DNA of 64,000 nucleotides from Locusta migratoria (taxonomy: Eukaryota; Arthropoda; Insecta; Orthoptera; Acrididae), in contig CM048744.1 in assembly GCA_026315105.1 (NCBI GenBank), positions 361,337,168-361,401,167 on the forward strand, in the 5' to 3' direction. The position numbers and the translations under genes were made by a program. Below, piece after piece: positions 32,537-42,162 of the stretch. The stretch's first letter is position 1, and the number at the start of each line of letters is the position of its first letter. The notes under the pieces were generated by a model. The model was not told where the DNA came from. It did not search any database and saw only the letters and a list, made by a program, of their open reading frames with translations.

Positions 32537-32637
32537 ACATCTACACCAATACTCCGCAAGCCGCGTCACAATGTTTGGCGGAGGGGCACTTTGCGTACAG
32601 TTGTCACTTCCACCTAGACGCGTATGGTTCTTAGGAA
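32537..32637 (-). repeat. 3' end fragment of LINE2 (CR1-like)
   Basis: ACATCTACACCAATACTCCG then GTTTGGCGGAGGGGCACTTT matches, base for base in pattern, the 3' end of the LINE2 copy at 49498 (ACATCTACATGGGATTCTCTG, GCTTGGCAGAGGGTTC). Confidence 0.6.
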
Positions 32638-32639
32638 AA

Positions 32640-33260
32640 ACGCCTCAGTGTGGACCCTAATCTAGCGAAATTAAGCTAGCACCCCCACCATAAAAAAAAA
32701 TTCAAAAAACCATTTATACCAGAATTTCGTGTTAATTTTGTGCTAATTTGCTGCTCTATTCAAAAATTTTGTGCTCGAACCGTTTAGCCGGAAATCGAAA
32801 TTTAAAAGTGCGGTGCTAGCTTAACATTAAGCTCTGAAAATCACATTTCCAAACAAAATTTCACAATTACAACCATATGGGAATTTTGTGCTCTTAAATG
32901 ACGCAAACCCCAACCTTCCAGCTACATTATTTATGTAAATAATAGCAATTTTAAGTATTTTCGCGCCGCGGGATCAAGAGTAAAGTACCTCAATGGAATT
33001 TGTTGCTCCTAGTTTAACAATGCCAAACTATAGGTTGAATTATGTGCTTTTGAGATATCCAGGTCCCGAATTTTGTGCTCGACGGGAAATGCAAGATTTC
33101 GGACTTTACATCATTTACGCAAAGCTAGAGACAAGTGTAATATACATTAACGGAATTTGTTGCTTTTAACCCAACATTGCCTGGATTGTAAAATGAAAAG
33201 GTGAACTATTAGGTGGATCTGAAACTGTCATAGTCGAAATCGTTTTCCGAACTATATTAG
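32640..33260. repeat. Region with recurring AATTTTGTGCT motif
   Basis: The motif AATTTTGTGCT(C/A) occurs near 32735, 32766, 32883 and 33072, with variants GGAATTTGTTGCT near 32996 and 33152. Spacing is irregular. A short inverted pair, GCTAGCACC (32677) and GGTGCTAGC (32812), brackets the first part. No coding region. It is an unrecognised repeat with degenerate internal units. Confidence 0.5.
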
Positions 33261-33546
33261 TCCAGGATGTTTATGCGGTGTTCTGCAGATAAGTATTCTA
33301 TAATAAAACGCGTGCGCCAGAAGAGTATGTCCTTTAGAAGTATCACTTTTAATGCGTTGCCCTTAGCGCAAGAAACTTCGTTGCTTGGTGTAAAGCAGAA
33401 TTTATTCTTATGATTAATTGTAAATGCAATATTAATTCTTATATCGTTTAATCATACACGGTATTCATATATTTTATTAGGAATATAAATATATGTTTCC
33501 CAATAACCTCAAACTATGATTTAAAGAAACATGTTTATGCAAGTTA

Positions 33547-33661
33547 TATGCAAAAATGTTCAAATGCAAAAATGTTTGGGACTTAACTACGGGGTCATCA
33601 GTCCCTAAACTTACAAACTACTTATCAACTACCTTATACTAAGGACGGCACAAATATCCAT
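33547..33661 (-). mobile_element. SINE1, head-truncated
   Basis: Tail and body (GGGACTTAACTACGGGGTCA, CACAAATATCCAT) are present. The sequence breaks off before the tRNA-like head, at ATATACATGTGG. Confidence 0.85.
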
Positions 33662-33667
33662 ATACAT

Positions 33668-33945
33668 GTGGCGTCTGTTCCGAGAGAACAGACGTCACTT
33701 CTGATCCTGCAGTTGTTATTATTCAACATTCATAGAATATATGACATCAACTGCGATTGGGCAAAGCTGAAAATGTGTACCCAGCCGGGATTCGAACCCG
33801 GGTCTCCTGCTTTCTAGGCAGTTGCGCTGAACCCTACACCACTGGGGACACAGTGATCATCGCACCTGCAAGGACTACCTAAGCACGCCTCCCGTCAGAT
33901 ACAAATTCCCAGCTTCGCCCTGCCCACAGTACTCAAACTCGTAGT
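33668..33945 (-). repeat. SINE/foldback with tRNA-like head
   Basis: Minus strand head: CAGTGGTGTAGGGTTCAGCG (box A-like) and CCCGGGTTCGAATCCCGG (box B). Flanks carry short inverted repeats (GGGCAAAGCTGAAAATGTGTA near 33757 against GGGCGAAGCTGGGAATTTGTA inverted near 33925). The anticodon arm is irregular, so this is a SINE or foldback head rather than a functional tRNA. Confidence 0.6.
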
Positions 33946-33959
33946 TATGAACTAATTCT

Positions 33960-34322
33960 TACGGGAATTTTCACATGTCTGCACTTGCTTTCTTTGGAAT
34001 TGGAATTACGATATTCTTATTGAAGTCGGAGGGTATTTCCCCTGTCTCATACATCTTGCATACCAGGTGATACAATTTTTTTCACCACTTGCTCTTCTAA
34101 CGACAATAGCAGTTCAGACGGAATATCATCTTATCCAGGAGCCTTGTTTCGACTCAAGTCCTTCAGCGCTGTCAAATTCTTCTCGCAGTATCGTATCTCT
34201 TATCTCATCTTCCTCCACTTCGTCTTCCATTTCTAGAATACTGCTTTCAAGTTTACTTCCTTTGTATAGGCCCTCTATATATTCCTTCCACAGTTCAGCC
34301 TTCCCATCTTTGCTGTAAAATA
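33960..34322 (-). pseudogene. LINE1 fragment upstream of the RT core
   Basis: The minus strand reads LWKEYIEGLYKGSKLESSIL, then EEFDSA, a frameshift, and ISWYARCM/VCKMYETGEIPSDF and IPIPKKAS in another frame. This is the region just N-terminal to, and overlapping the start of, the copy at 2755. It shows what precedes the RT core in this LINE family. Confidence 0.8.
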
Positions 34323-34329
34323 CGAAGAT

Positions 34330-34650
34330 ACGAAAAGCACAGTGTAAGCTGGTCGTGCATACAGAGTGGCGCTAAGCAGAATGTGTGCACAGCGAGATGC
34401 AGCTGCAGCCAGACTGCCGGCAAACACGGCGTGCGCCGAGGTGTGTGTTGTAGGAGCGGCTGCACAGTGCACTGCACAGGATGTTTACAAGCGGCGACAT
34501 GACGCCGGCCTGCCTACCGGTACACCACAGCACGCGAGCCGCGCCGCAGGCTAAAAACGGAACGCCCGCCCCACTTTAAAAGCCACGCTTGACGCCGCGG
34601 TTAGCCGCATTGTTGAGTCTCACATGGCGGACAACAATGCGCTTACATAA
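34330..34650. other. GC-rich stretch
   Basis: GC-rich with several CpGs, CACTTTAAAAGCC near 34572 and CACATGGCGGAC near 34621. Open frames on both strands show no known domain. A promoter is possible but unsupported. Confidence 0.25.
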
Positions 34651-34830
34651 AGGCGAATGTCGGCAGTAGAGTTGGGCAACACTATTCTTTTTTAGGAATC
34701 GATTCTTGCGATTCAATCCCACATTGTGAATCAATTCCTGCGATTCGTTCACGATTCTTTCGCGATTCTTTAGTCTGCATTGGCGCGATTCTTACTTCTA
34801 CATCTTGCTCATAGATGGCAATACATGTCT

Positions 34831-35289
34831 GTGGCCGGCCGCGGTGGAGTTTTAAAATAATGTGTGTGGCCATATTGTATTTCAGTTGCAACAACCGCCC
34901 TCGCTGATCCAATAGAGTCTTTTCCAGTTTCCGAGGACATTAGGAAAGCCCTGACTACCTATATTCCATTCACTAGGTCAAAACTGTTAGCCTGCTGTTT
35001 GGGGAACCCAAGAGCCTGGCAAAACCCTTTTCACATGGAAACAATCAGCTTCCCCCTGTATCTAATATCACAAGGAAACTTGTGTGGCCGGCCGCGGTGG
35101 CCGAGAAGACTGAGGCGCTTCAGTCACGGTCTGCACGGCCACTACGGTCGGGGGTTCGAATCCCCCCTCGGGCATGGATATTTGTGCCGTCCTAGTTCGT
35201 AAGTAGTTCATAAGTAGTTTGTAAGTTTAGGGACTAATGATCCCGTAGTTAAGTCCCATAAGATTAAAAAAAAAAAAAACACAAAAAAA
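34831..35289 (+). mobile_element. SINE1, split by repeat B
   Basis: Plus-oriented: head start GTGGCCGGCCGCGGTGG (34831-34847), then after repeat B the same 17 bases and the rest of the SINE, with box B GGGGGTTCGAATCCCCC near 35149-35165 and an A-rich tail to 35289. TSD ACATGTCTGTG at about 34823-34832 and 35289-35299. Confidence 0.88.
34848..35083 (+). mobile_element. Repeat B, copy 2, with 17-bp TSD
   Basis: Bounded by perfect 17-bp duplications GTGGCCGGCCGCGGTGG (34831-34847 and 35084-35100), which belong to SINE1. TSDs of this length are typical of LINE-driven retrotransposition. Left end AGTTTTAAAATAATG. The frame from 34864 gives MWPYCISVATTALADP and SEDIRKALTTYIPF, sharing most residues with copy 1 at 17094-17330. 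Origin unknown. Confidence 0.8.
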
Positions 35290-35873
35290 CATGTCTGTGC
35301 CATGTAGAGCCCTGTATTGGGAGAGTACCGCCAACCGGGCGAGCGCCGCCATTGTATGCCTATCTGGCAATAGGAGCGCTATGCACGGCGCTATTAAATT
35401 AACATTTATGATGAAGGGAATCGGTCTGAACATCGACGTGGTATGACAATACGTTAAGTAAACAATGAACTTAAGTTTTTAATCGTTTCATCACATCTAC
35501 AGCAAATATTAAGAAAAAAATTGGTAATCTGAGATCAAGACCTTTATTTTTGAGCAAACTATTTGTAAAATTGTTTCGTGCTACAATTTAAACCCTGTAC
35601 CAAATGCACTGCTTTCGCAATAAGTAACGTTCCTGCTTTCAAATTAGCTAAGGACTGACGTTTTTATCTCTAAAATATTGGTTTCTATCAAAGTAGATGT
35701 AACTAATACATGTTGCTTTCCATTAATCTAGTGCCTAATGTTGATAGGTGTGTGCTAACCTACATGTGATATTATCACATAACATTAACTGAGCTAACAT
35801 TTTGGGAAGGTTTAAGTTTTTACAAATTGTTATCGCATTGCTGGGTACTACAGTAAAATGAACTTTATCTTAA

Positions 35874-38418
35874 CACTCGAGCAGTCGCGCTGGCGCACTC
35901 AGTGCGCCATAGTTATATAAATATGGTTTTCGTTATGTTGGTAACAATGGAGACGTTTGAAACTCTAGCTATTCCTCCACTGTTATCCTCACTATTGTTG
36001 TGTGCAGTCTGGTAATTTGTCGGTGCTCAAGAAAATTCTTAACAGGAGAATTTGTGAAGCGTTTGTCATAGCTGGCGCACTCAGTGCGCCGTGCGACTGG
36101 TCATGTAAGTATTTTTTTACTTTCTCAAACGTAGTTTTGTATTTCAGATACGTTATTCCTATGGTCCGTGTTCATGAGAATATTTTAGGGCAAGGAAGCG
36201 TTTAACCAGCGAGGAACTCGAGTGGTTCTTGAATGAAGATCCAGATTTTTTGAAAGATGTAGACAGTATGTCGAATGGTGACACTGATAATGAAGAAGAG
36301 GTAATGACCATAACACTGAAAGTGAACAAGAGTATGAGTTTGATGAAAATGAAGACAGTAACTGTCAGTCAGGTTATACTGGTGATTGGTTCGGGGGAAA
36401 GGAAAAAACAACTATGTGGATAAAGGAGTGAGCACAGCCAAAAGCAAAGCCAGAAGTAAAAATATTGTAAAAAATTACCAGGACCAAAGACTATTGCTAG
36501 GGATGTAACAACCGAGATTTCTGGATTCAGTAAGATAATTAGCATGGAAATCATTGGTATAATTGTACATTACACAAACAAATACATACAGCTCATAGCT
36601 GATTATCAAAGAGAAAGAGATCAAAAAGAAACGACGAGAACAAATACTGGCACTACTTGGTTTACTTTATCTTTTCGGAATAAAGAAAGCTAATCATACG
36701 AATGTAATGGAGATGTGGAATACCGATGTATCAGAAATCGAAACTGCAAGAGCTGTGATGAGCTACAGGCGATTCCTGTTCTTGCTACGTTGTATTCGTT
36801 TTGATGATAAAACAAATAGAGCAGAGAGAAGAAAATTTGATAAGTTGGCTGCAGTACGCTTCATTTTGGAAGAGTTTGTCACCAATTGTAAAAGTACGTA
36901 CAATCGTAGTGAGTTTGTAACCATTGATGAAAAACTTCAAGCTTTTCGGGGACGTTGTGGATTTGTACAATATATTCCCAACAAACCTGCCACATATGGC
37001 ATTAAGATATTCGCATTTTGTGACGCGAAAACATTTTTTACAAACAACCTCGAGGTATATTGTGGAAAGCAACCTGAAGCACCTTACGCAGTCTCCAATT
37101 TAGCTTCAGAAATAGTACACAGGCTAGTGAGTCATATAGAAGTATCCAACAGAAATATTACAATGGACAATTGGTACATAAGTTGTACCTTGGCCATATC
37201 ACTATTACAGAAAAAGCTTACATGTATTGGGACACTGAGAAAAAATAAACGAGAAATTCCCTTGGAATTTTTGCCTAGGAAAGATCGAGCACCAGGTTCG
37301 TCCCTTTTCGGGTATAATAAAGATATGACATTGGTTTAATATGTGCCAAAGAAGAACAAGGCGGTTCTGTTGCTGTCAACTATGCATGATTCAGATACTA
37401 TTGATGAAGATTCATGTAAGCCTGATATTGCGGTAGATTATAATGCCACGAAGGGTGGCGTTGATACAGTCGACCAGATGTGCGGCACATATTCTTTGGC
37501 TCGTATTACGAGAAGATGGCCCTTGGTAATCTTTTTCGCTCTAATGGACATTGCGAGCATCAACGCCCAGATCCTATTTTATTCAAATGGACAATATCAT
37601 AAGGTGTCAAGAAGGATTTTTCTAAAGAACTTGGCTCATGATCTCATGAAAGCACATCTAGTAGAAAGGGCCAAAATTCCAAGCCTTCCTAAGGATATTT
37701 CGCTGTTCCTTCAGAGGTACCAGACATCACCTGAGCGGCTTGTGCAGCCTTCTTCTAACAAACGAGGACGGTGTATTATTTGTGGAAGAGCTAAGAATGT
37801 TAACACAACAATAAAGTGTGATTCATGTAAGTTTTGTTTGCAGGAAGCATGTGATTATTAGTTACTAGTGTGAAAAGTGTCATGTTGCAACTACAGACTC
37901 AGAAGACTAGCGATATGATCCTTGACCTTTATGAAATTACTGAGTTGGGCTGTCTGTAAGCTGTTACAACAACATTTCAGAAGACATTCAGTACGAAGAT
38001 ATTTGTTTTCAAAGCTGATAGTAAAACAATCTTATCAGTTAAATTGTATGATTTAAATTCTTCGATTTTCATCTACGTTAATAATAAGAAGTGCCATTAA
38101 CTGTCACATTAAATAATTAACCATTTTTTGCAATGAAAGTGATAAATATTATATACATATTTCTTGATCAAACATGTAGTATTCGGAATTATGGTGTCTA
38201 AATAAATTCGTATTAATTGGCCAAAAACGTGTAATATTTCGATACTATTAATATCTGAGTGAGTGATAGTACATCTACGTTTTAGAAAATTAATTATAAA
38301 CATTAGTACTGTCATGAGTTAATGTGAAAAGTGTAATAGAACTGAGTCAACGAACGTGGCGTACACAGTGCGCCGCGCGACTGCTCCTGCACCATGAAAA
38401 TGCGCGACTGCTCGAGGG
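35874..38418 (+). mobile_element. piggyBac transposon, nearly full length
   Basis: Terminal repeats CACTCGAGCAGTCGCGC at 35874 and, inward from 38418, CCCTCGAGCAGTCGCGC. TSD TTAA at 35870-35873 and 38419-38422. Subterminal GCGCACTCAGTGCGCC repeats occur at about 35893, 36073 and, with a change, 38366. Length 2545 bp, the usual autonomous size, with a transposase gene inside. It is the youngest layer of the nest. Confidence 0.93.
36190..37861 (+). pseudogene. piggyBac transposase, few inactivating changes
   Basis: Cut-and-paste transposase of the DDD type. The acidic N-terminal part is in two frames (36229-36480: EDPDFLKDVDSM; TESEQEYEFDENEDSN). KTIARDVTTEISGFSKI and YTNKYIQLI follow at about 36486-36610. 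A frameshift lies near 36635. Then one long frame runs from about 36640 to the stop TAA at 37337-37339, and the same frame continues to 37861. Catalytic blocks are all present: FVTIDEKLQAFRGRC (D1), NITMDNWYISCTLA (D2) and TKGGVDTVDQMCGTYS (D3). The C-terminal cysteine-rich domain is CIICGRAKN...CDSCKFCLQEACDY. The stop before YVPKKNKAVLLLS is the only break in the catalytic core. Confidence 0.93.
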
Positions 38419-38689
38419 TTAAAATTCGAGTTTTGGAGATCTATTTAATGGGCGGTTTCATTTACCGCCCAAACGTTCGTAATATGCAGGCTAAGTATAA
38501 ATACGAAATTCGTCAAATACGGCACATTATGTTAGATTTTCATGTATTTACATCTTTTAAAAATATCTTTTCTCTTACATGTTTCCGCCCAACATTGCTC
38601 GCAAGAAACTTTTATGAACAGATAGACCTAGAAGTTTACACGATATTTCAATACAAATTTAGTTACTTCGCAAAATTTTGCAGTCTCGT

Positions 38690-38853
38690 ATGGGATGCAT
38701 TTTTTCTTCCAATGCGGTGTACCCACAATTCGCGTCTTTTTGCATCTCTTTCGCCCTGTGGAATGCGTAAAACTTCCTAGTTGCTACCTCGGACTGTCTT
38801 AGTATAACTATTCACTGCCAACAATGCGGAATTTTTCACCATACAAAAATGGA
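38690..38853 (-). pseudogene. THAP domain remnant of the P-like element
   Basis: The minus strand matches the THAP start at 42413-42605 of the sister element (sequence AGTTATACTAAGACAGTCCGAGG, FPQGERDAKR, HRIGRK in different frames). A TAG replaces the second zinc-binding Cys codon region and the ATG is mutated to ATT. Dead. Confidence 0.65.
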
Positions 38854-39184
38854 ATATGCTATGTTAAGCTCTTAATTTAATACATAATGAGTCTACACAT
38901 TTCCAACACCTCTAAATGCTAAAATAACAGCTAGTTAAGTGAAATATGCCATTTACGCTGATGGATTGCTTAGGCCTAAAATGGCGGACGTGCCCCACCC
39001 GCGCTCAACTGACCAATAGCAGCCGGCGATTGTCGGCAAGCCACACATAAAAGGTTGGCGCTACTCTCCCAATACAGGGCTCTAGTGCCATGGATGTTGG
39101 AATCTTGATCTTTTCCATCTGTTCCTACGATTCGTTCACGATTTTTTCTGGTCTGCGACGGCACGATTCTTACAAAATGCCGAA

Positions 39185-39445
39185 AAAGTGACAATATGGG
39201 TATCAGATTTTTTAAATATTTATGGTGCGTAAAGTTCAGAGTTAAAATAATAATGAGGGAAAGCCATTCGATTCAACTCTCAAAAATTCTCGAGAAAATA
39301 GTCTCAAGTTTTGCGAGAGGTTATAAATACATATTACACTACCAACTATTTCTGCTATCATAGCTCATTTAGTAGCGTTGTAGGTTTAGTGAACGTAGGT
39401 CACTTATTTCGAATCCTGCTGTAACCTTATAATTTTTTTCGTTCT
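39185..39445 (+). repeat. Copy of the 24.66-kb foldback arm
   Basis: GGGTATCAGATTTTTTAAAT, GGTGCGTAAAGTTCAGA, GCCATTCGA and AAAATTCTCGAGAAAA occur in the same order as at 24672-24790. A decayed tRNA-like head follows (AGCTCATTTAGTAGCGTTGT, near 39361). It lies within the outer hAT. Confidence 0.6.
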
Positions 39446-40249
39446 TTTTTAATACTTCGGCCATTTAAATATAAATTTAATTAAATCTATGGTAATTAAC
39501 AGATATCTAATCATTATAAAATACTTATTATGTAACATCAATTAGTTTAAGGAAACACGAAATAAACATTAAAAATAAATCTCTGTCTCTAAATATTAAA
39601 TTTCTTTCGAGATGCAAGAAATTCACGTTTATTAAAATGTTTCTTTTTTGTAAAATCGGTTTATTTCAGGAAAGCTGATAACGTAAAAACCAAAATGGTA
39701 AAAAAGATTTTTGAGATGGCTTTAGAAACATTTACATTCGCGTTATATAAAAAAGAACATTTTTGTAAAATTGAGTTTTTACAAAAACTACAACTACGTA
39801 GATGAACTCTCTAAACACAAAATATAATCCAAATCATTACAGCCAATTCCGGGATACGCGAAATATAAATGTGTAAGTATTGCTCTTTTAAATACATAAT
39901 ATGTAAACTGCATAAAAAACGTATATTCGTATGTATTGGCAGCTGTGTATTTCGCTGCGTTTTCTTTCTGTCATCTGTAATTCGCGAATAGGCTAATAAT
40001 TAACGGCTCACGATCTTCGTTCTGTGCTTTCTTTGTTCACACGCTTTCTGGCTTTCGTAATTATACGGCACGATTTGCCACTTGCTTTCGAATCATGAAT
40101 CGTTGGATCTTGGAATCGTCACGGGAAAGGCGATTCTTTTGAACGACTATTCGTCCGGATCACGATTCGTTTCTTACGACTCTTTCGTTCAAATGAATGA
40201 CTCATGGACGAATCGCCACAACTCTAGTCGGCAGTCATTGCCACTGAAG

Positions 40250-40530
40250 TCGGGCCTGGCGGTCTCGGGGTAAAGCGGTTGACTAGAAACTGAAGAGTCA
40301 CGTGTTCGAAACCAGATCGCATTATGGAATTTTTCGATTCTGCATTTTAACCCAGCTTTCGCGTCTTGACGATGTGAGGAGTCTCCAGACGACATGTGGT
40401 TCGGATCCCATGTTAAGCTGTAGGTCCACTTTCCCCTCTTGGATAAGTGGCGTCCTGTTTTAAGACTTGCACCAGGCCAATGACCCACACAAAATGATGA
40501 CAATAATAATCATAACAATAATAATAATAA
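40250..40530 (+). mobile_element. SINE4 (tRNA-like), plus strand
   Basis: Head GGTCTCGGGGTAAAGCGGTT (box A-like) and GTGTTCGAAACCAG (box B-like) at 40261-40318. The body has GATGTGAGGAGTC and ATGTGGTTCGGATCCCATGTTAAGCTGTAGGTC. The tail is an (AAT)-rich run, 40502-40530. Same family as 25740-26030. Confidence 0.7.
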
Positions 40531-40864
40531 TGTTGTTGTTATTATGGTCTTCAGTCCGGAGACTGCTTTGATGCAGCTCTCCACCTTACTCTATCCTGAA
40601 CAAGCCTTTTCATCTCCTCATAAGAACGGCAACCTACATGAAAATAGCTTATAAAGATATTATCGGAAACTCAGCGGCGAAGCTGGCGACAGTAAAGCTC
40701 TGTATAGGGAAAGTATAGCCATCCTTTTCCTCGCCGCTTGCCGCCGTCTACAGCTCGTGATTAGCTGAAATCGAGTCACGTGGTTCTTTCCGCCATCTTG
40801 GTCCTATACGTTGCTTGCCTGCCATGAGAAACCTTGTGAATATTCGTATGTTTGGGTTTGAATA

Positions 40865-41010
40865 ATGCCACAGTGTTGCACTTTGTGTTCTTAAGAAGCG
40901 AAGAATAGAGGCAGACATTATAGTCTTCCATTAAATATCAGAAATGCAGGAAGTCTGACTGTCAAGACGATGAAAAATGTCAGAGAAAACTAGGAGTTCA
41001 GAAGATAACT
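40865..41010 (+). pseudogene. THAP domain start, decayed
   Basis: ATG at 40865 gives MPQCCTLCS then a stop. The following codons (AKNRGRHYSLPLNIRNAGSL) keep the THAP-like spacing to SLPLN, where the RxxxFPx region would be. The zinc-binding C...C pair is present, and the rest of the domain is lost. Confidence 0.5.
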
Positions 41011-42060
41011 TCGGTTCTTGCACTGTGATGATTTTAATTCATAATGTAAATTAATAGATTAAAGATTCACTGACGAATGGATCACGCAGCAGATACCTAC
41101 ATATTATTAACTTGAATAAATTTGTGAAGAAAATTCCTGCACAATGTCGTAAGGTTAAATTATTCACGCATCGTTGGTTTTATCTGCAGATAGTTGCCGA
41201 AAACACACAAGTTCTGGACATATTAGTGAGTGAAATAGATTCTCGTTTAGATATGAAATTAATATACAATTCCTGAAGCAAGCTTCTCTCATTCATTTTC
41301 ATGTGTTACGTGTATCATTACAGGAAACAAAGAATTGAAACAAGACAAATATTAGACATTCAAAGGTAATTGGCGTTGTAAAGGCACATTTAATTTATGT
41401 TTTTGTTATAAGTCATGTAGTGGGTATCCCCTTGCATTTTTCGTCGTTCATTTTAGATATAAGTACATAATACGGAAGAAAATAATCAAAGACTTATCCA
41501 TAATCTAAATAGTTTTCTCCATTTACGCTATGTTCCGATGACGACATGCTCGCGGTCTATTGGAATATTTCGCTACAGTACAAAAGTAAATTTATATGTG
41601 AACTCTCTAGATCTGGAGCCACAGGCGAAACACTTTTCTTAAAATCGGACGATAAGTATCTCGTAGAGCAGCCAGGTCCGCATGGACAGAACTACGCGAA
41701 GTTCCCTCATCTGTCCGTCGAATATAACACCCTGTATCTCGAGAATGAAATGAGTTATCGTTCTGCTCTTAACCTTAAATAAAATTTCGATATCTTACCT
41801 ACATTTCGTCCGCAGCATTGTATGTGCTAAAATGAACCGTACGCAAAGTCTACGCAATGCGTCTTTTCCTCTGCAAACTCATCAAAATTTAGCTCAGTAG
41901 TTTATTTAATTTGATGTAGCACGGAAACTATAAGTAATAATGAATATAAAATCAGACCATTATCGAGAGAATATATCACACTATAACATGTGAAAAAAAT
42001 TAAAGTTTTTCATTGAATAGTTTTCTCAAAATCGGTTGATTAGTATTGTTAAGCGCTTCG
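41011..42060. other. Interior of P-like element, no gene recognised
   Basis: AT-rich. A 78-residue open frame (41546-41782, with LVEQPGPHGQNYAKFPHLS) has no family I recognise. It may be part of the element's second exon or captured sequence. Confidence 0.3.
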
Positions 42061-42162
42061 AACTTTGTAGTGGTCGGTGCGTGAGCAGCAGCGGAATAGG
42101 CGCAGCATGGCAGCCGCTGGCAGGCTGGCCATACTTTCCCTATACAGAGCTTTAGGCGACAG

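Larger units (their letters stand above)
35305..39084 (-). mobile_element. THAP-bearing DNA transposon (P-like), split by piggyBac
   Basis: Terminal inverted repeats TAGAGCCCTGTATTGGGAGA followed by GTA(C/G)CGCCAAC at both ends. Perfect 8-bp TSD GTGCCATG at 35297-35304 and 39085-39092. Same family as 42163-43574, which is shared end to end in inverted orientation. Without the piggyBac it is about 1.23 kb. A THAP remnant lies on the minus strand. 8-bp TSD plus THAP fits the P superfamily, although hAT also makes 8-bp TSDs. Confidence 0.85.
34667..40226. mobile_element. hAT-type element, outer layer of a four-level nest
   Basis: Ends: TAGAGTTGGGCAACA at 34667 and, read inward from 40226, TAGAGTTGTGGCGATTCG. 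Perfect 8-bp TSD GTCGGCAG at 34659-34666 and 40227-40234. Near both ends there are many GATTC(G/T)-type repeats (GATTCTTGCGATTC, CGATTCGTTCACGATT), probably subterminal binding sites. Its own sequence is only about 1.3 kb; the rest is inserted SINE1, repeat B, a THAP element and a piggyBac. No transposase gene of its own is seen. Confidence 0.88.
40693..42154 (+). mobile_element. P-like element, first insertion at GGCGACAG
   Basis: Inverted ends TAAAGCTCTGTATAGGG followed by AAAGTAT(A/G)GCCA, at 40693 and, inverted, ending 42154. TSD GGCGACAG at 40685-40692 and 42155-42162. Contains a decayed THAP start near 40865. Length 1462 bp. Its ends are related to those of the second insertion (TA(A/G)AGC(T/C)CTGTAT(A/T)GGGA(A/G)AGTA), so they are sister families. 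Confidence 0.9.

Noticed and set aside
33775..33845. Candidate functional tRNA gene on the minus strand
   Set aside because: Good box B, but the D-arm is irregular and the unit is embedded in an inverted-repeat element.
36785..37072. 95-residue minus-strand frame inside the piggyBac transposase
   Set aside because: It is an antisense shadow of the well-supported plus-strand transposase.
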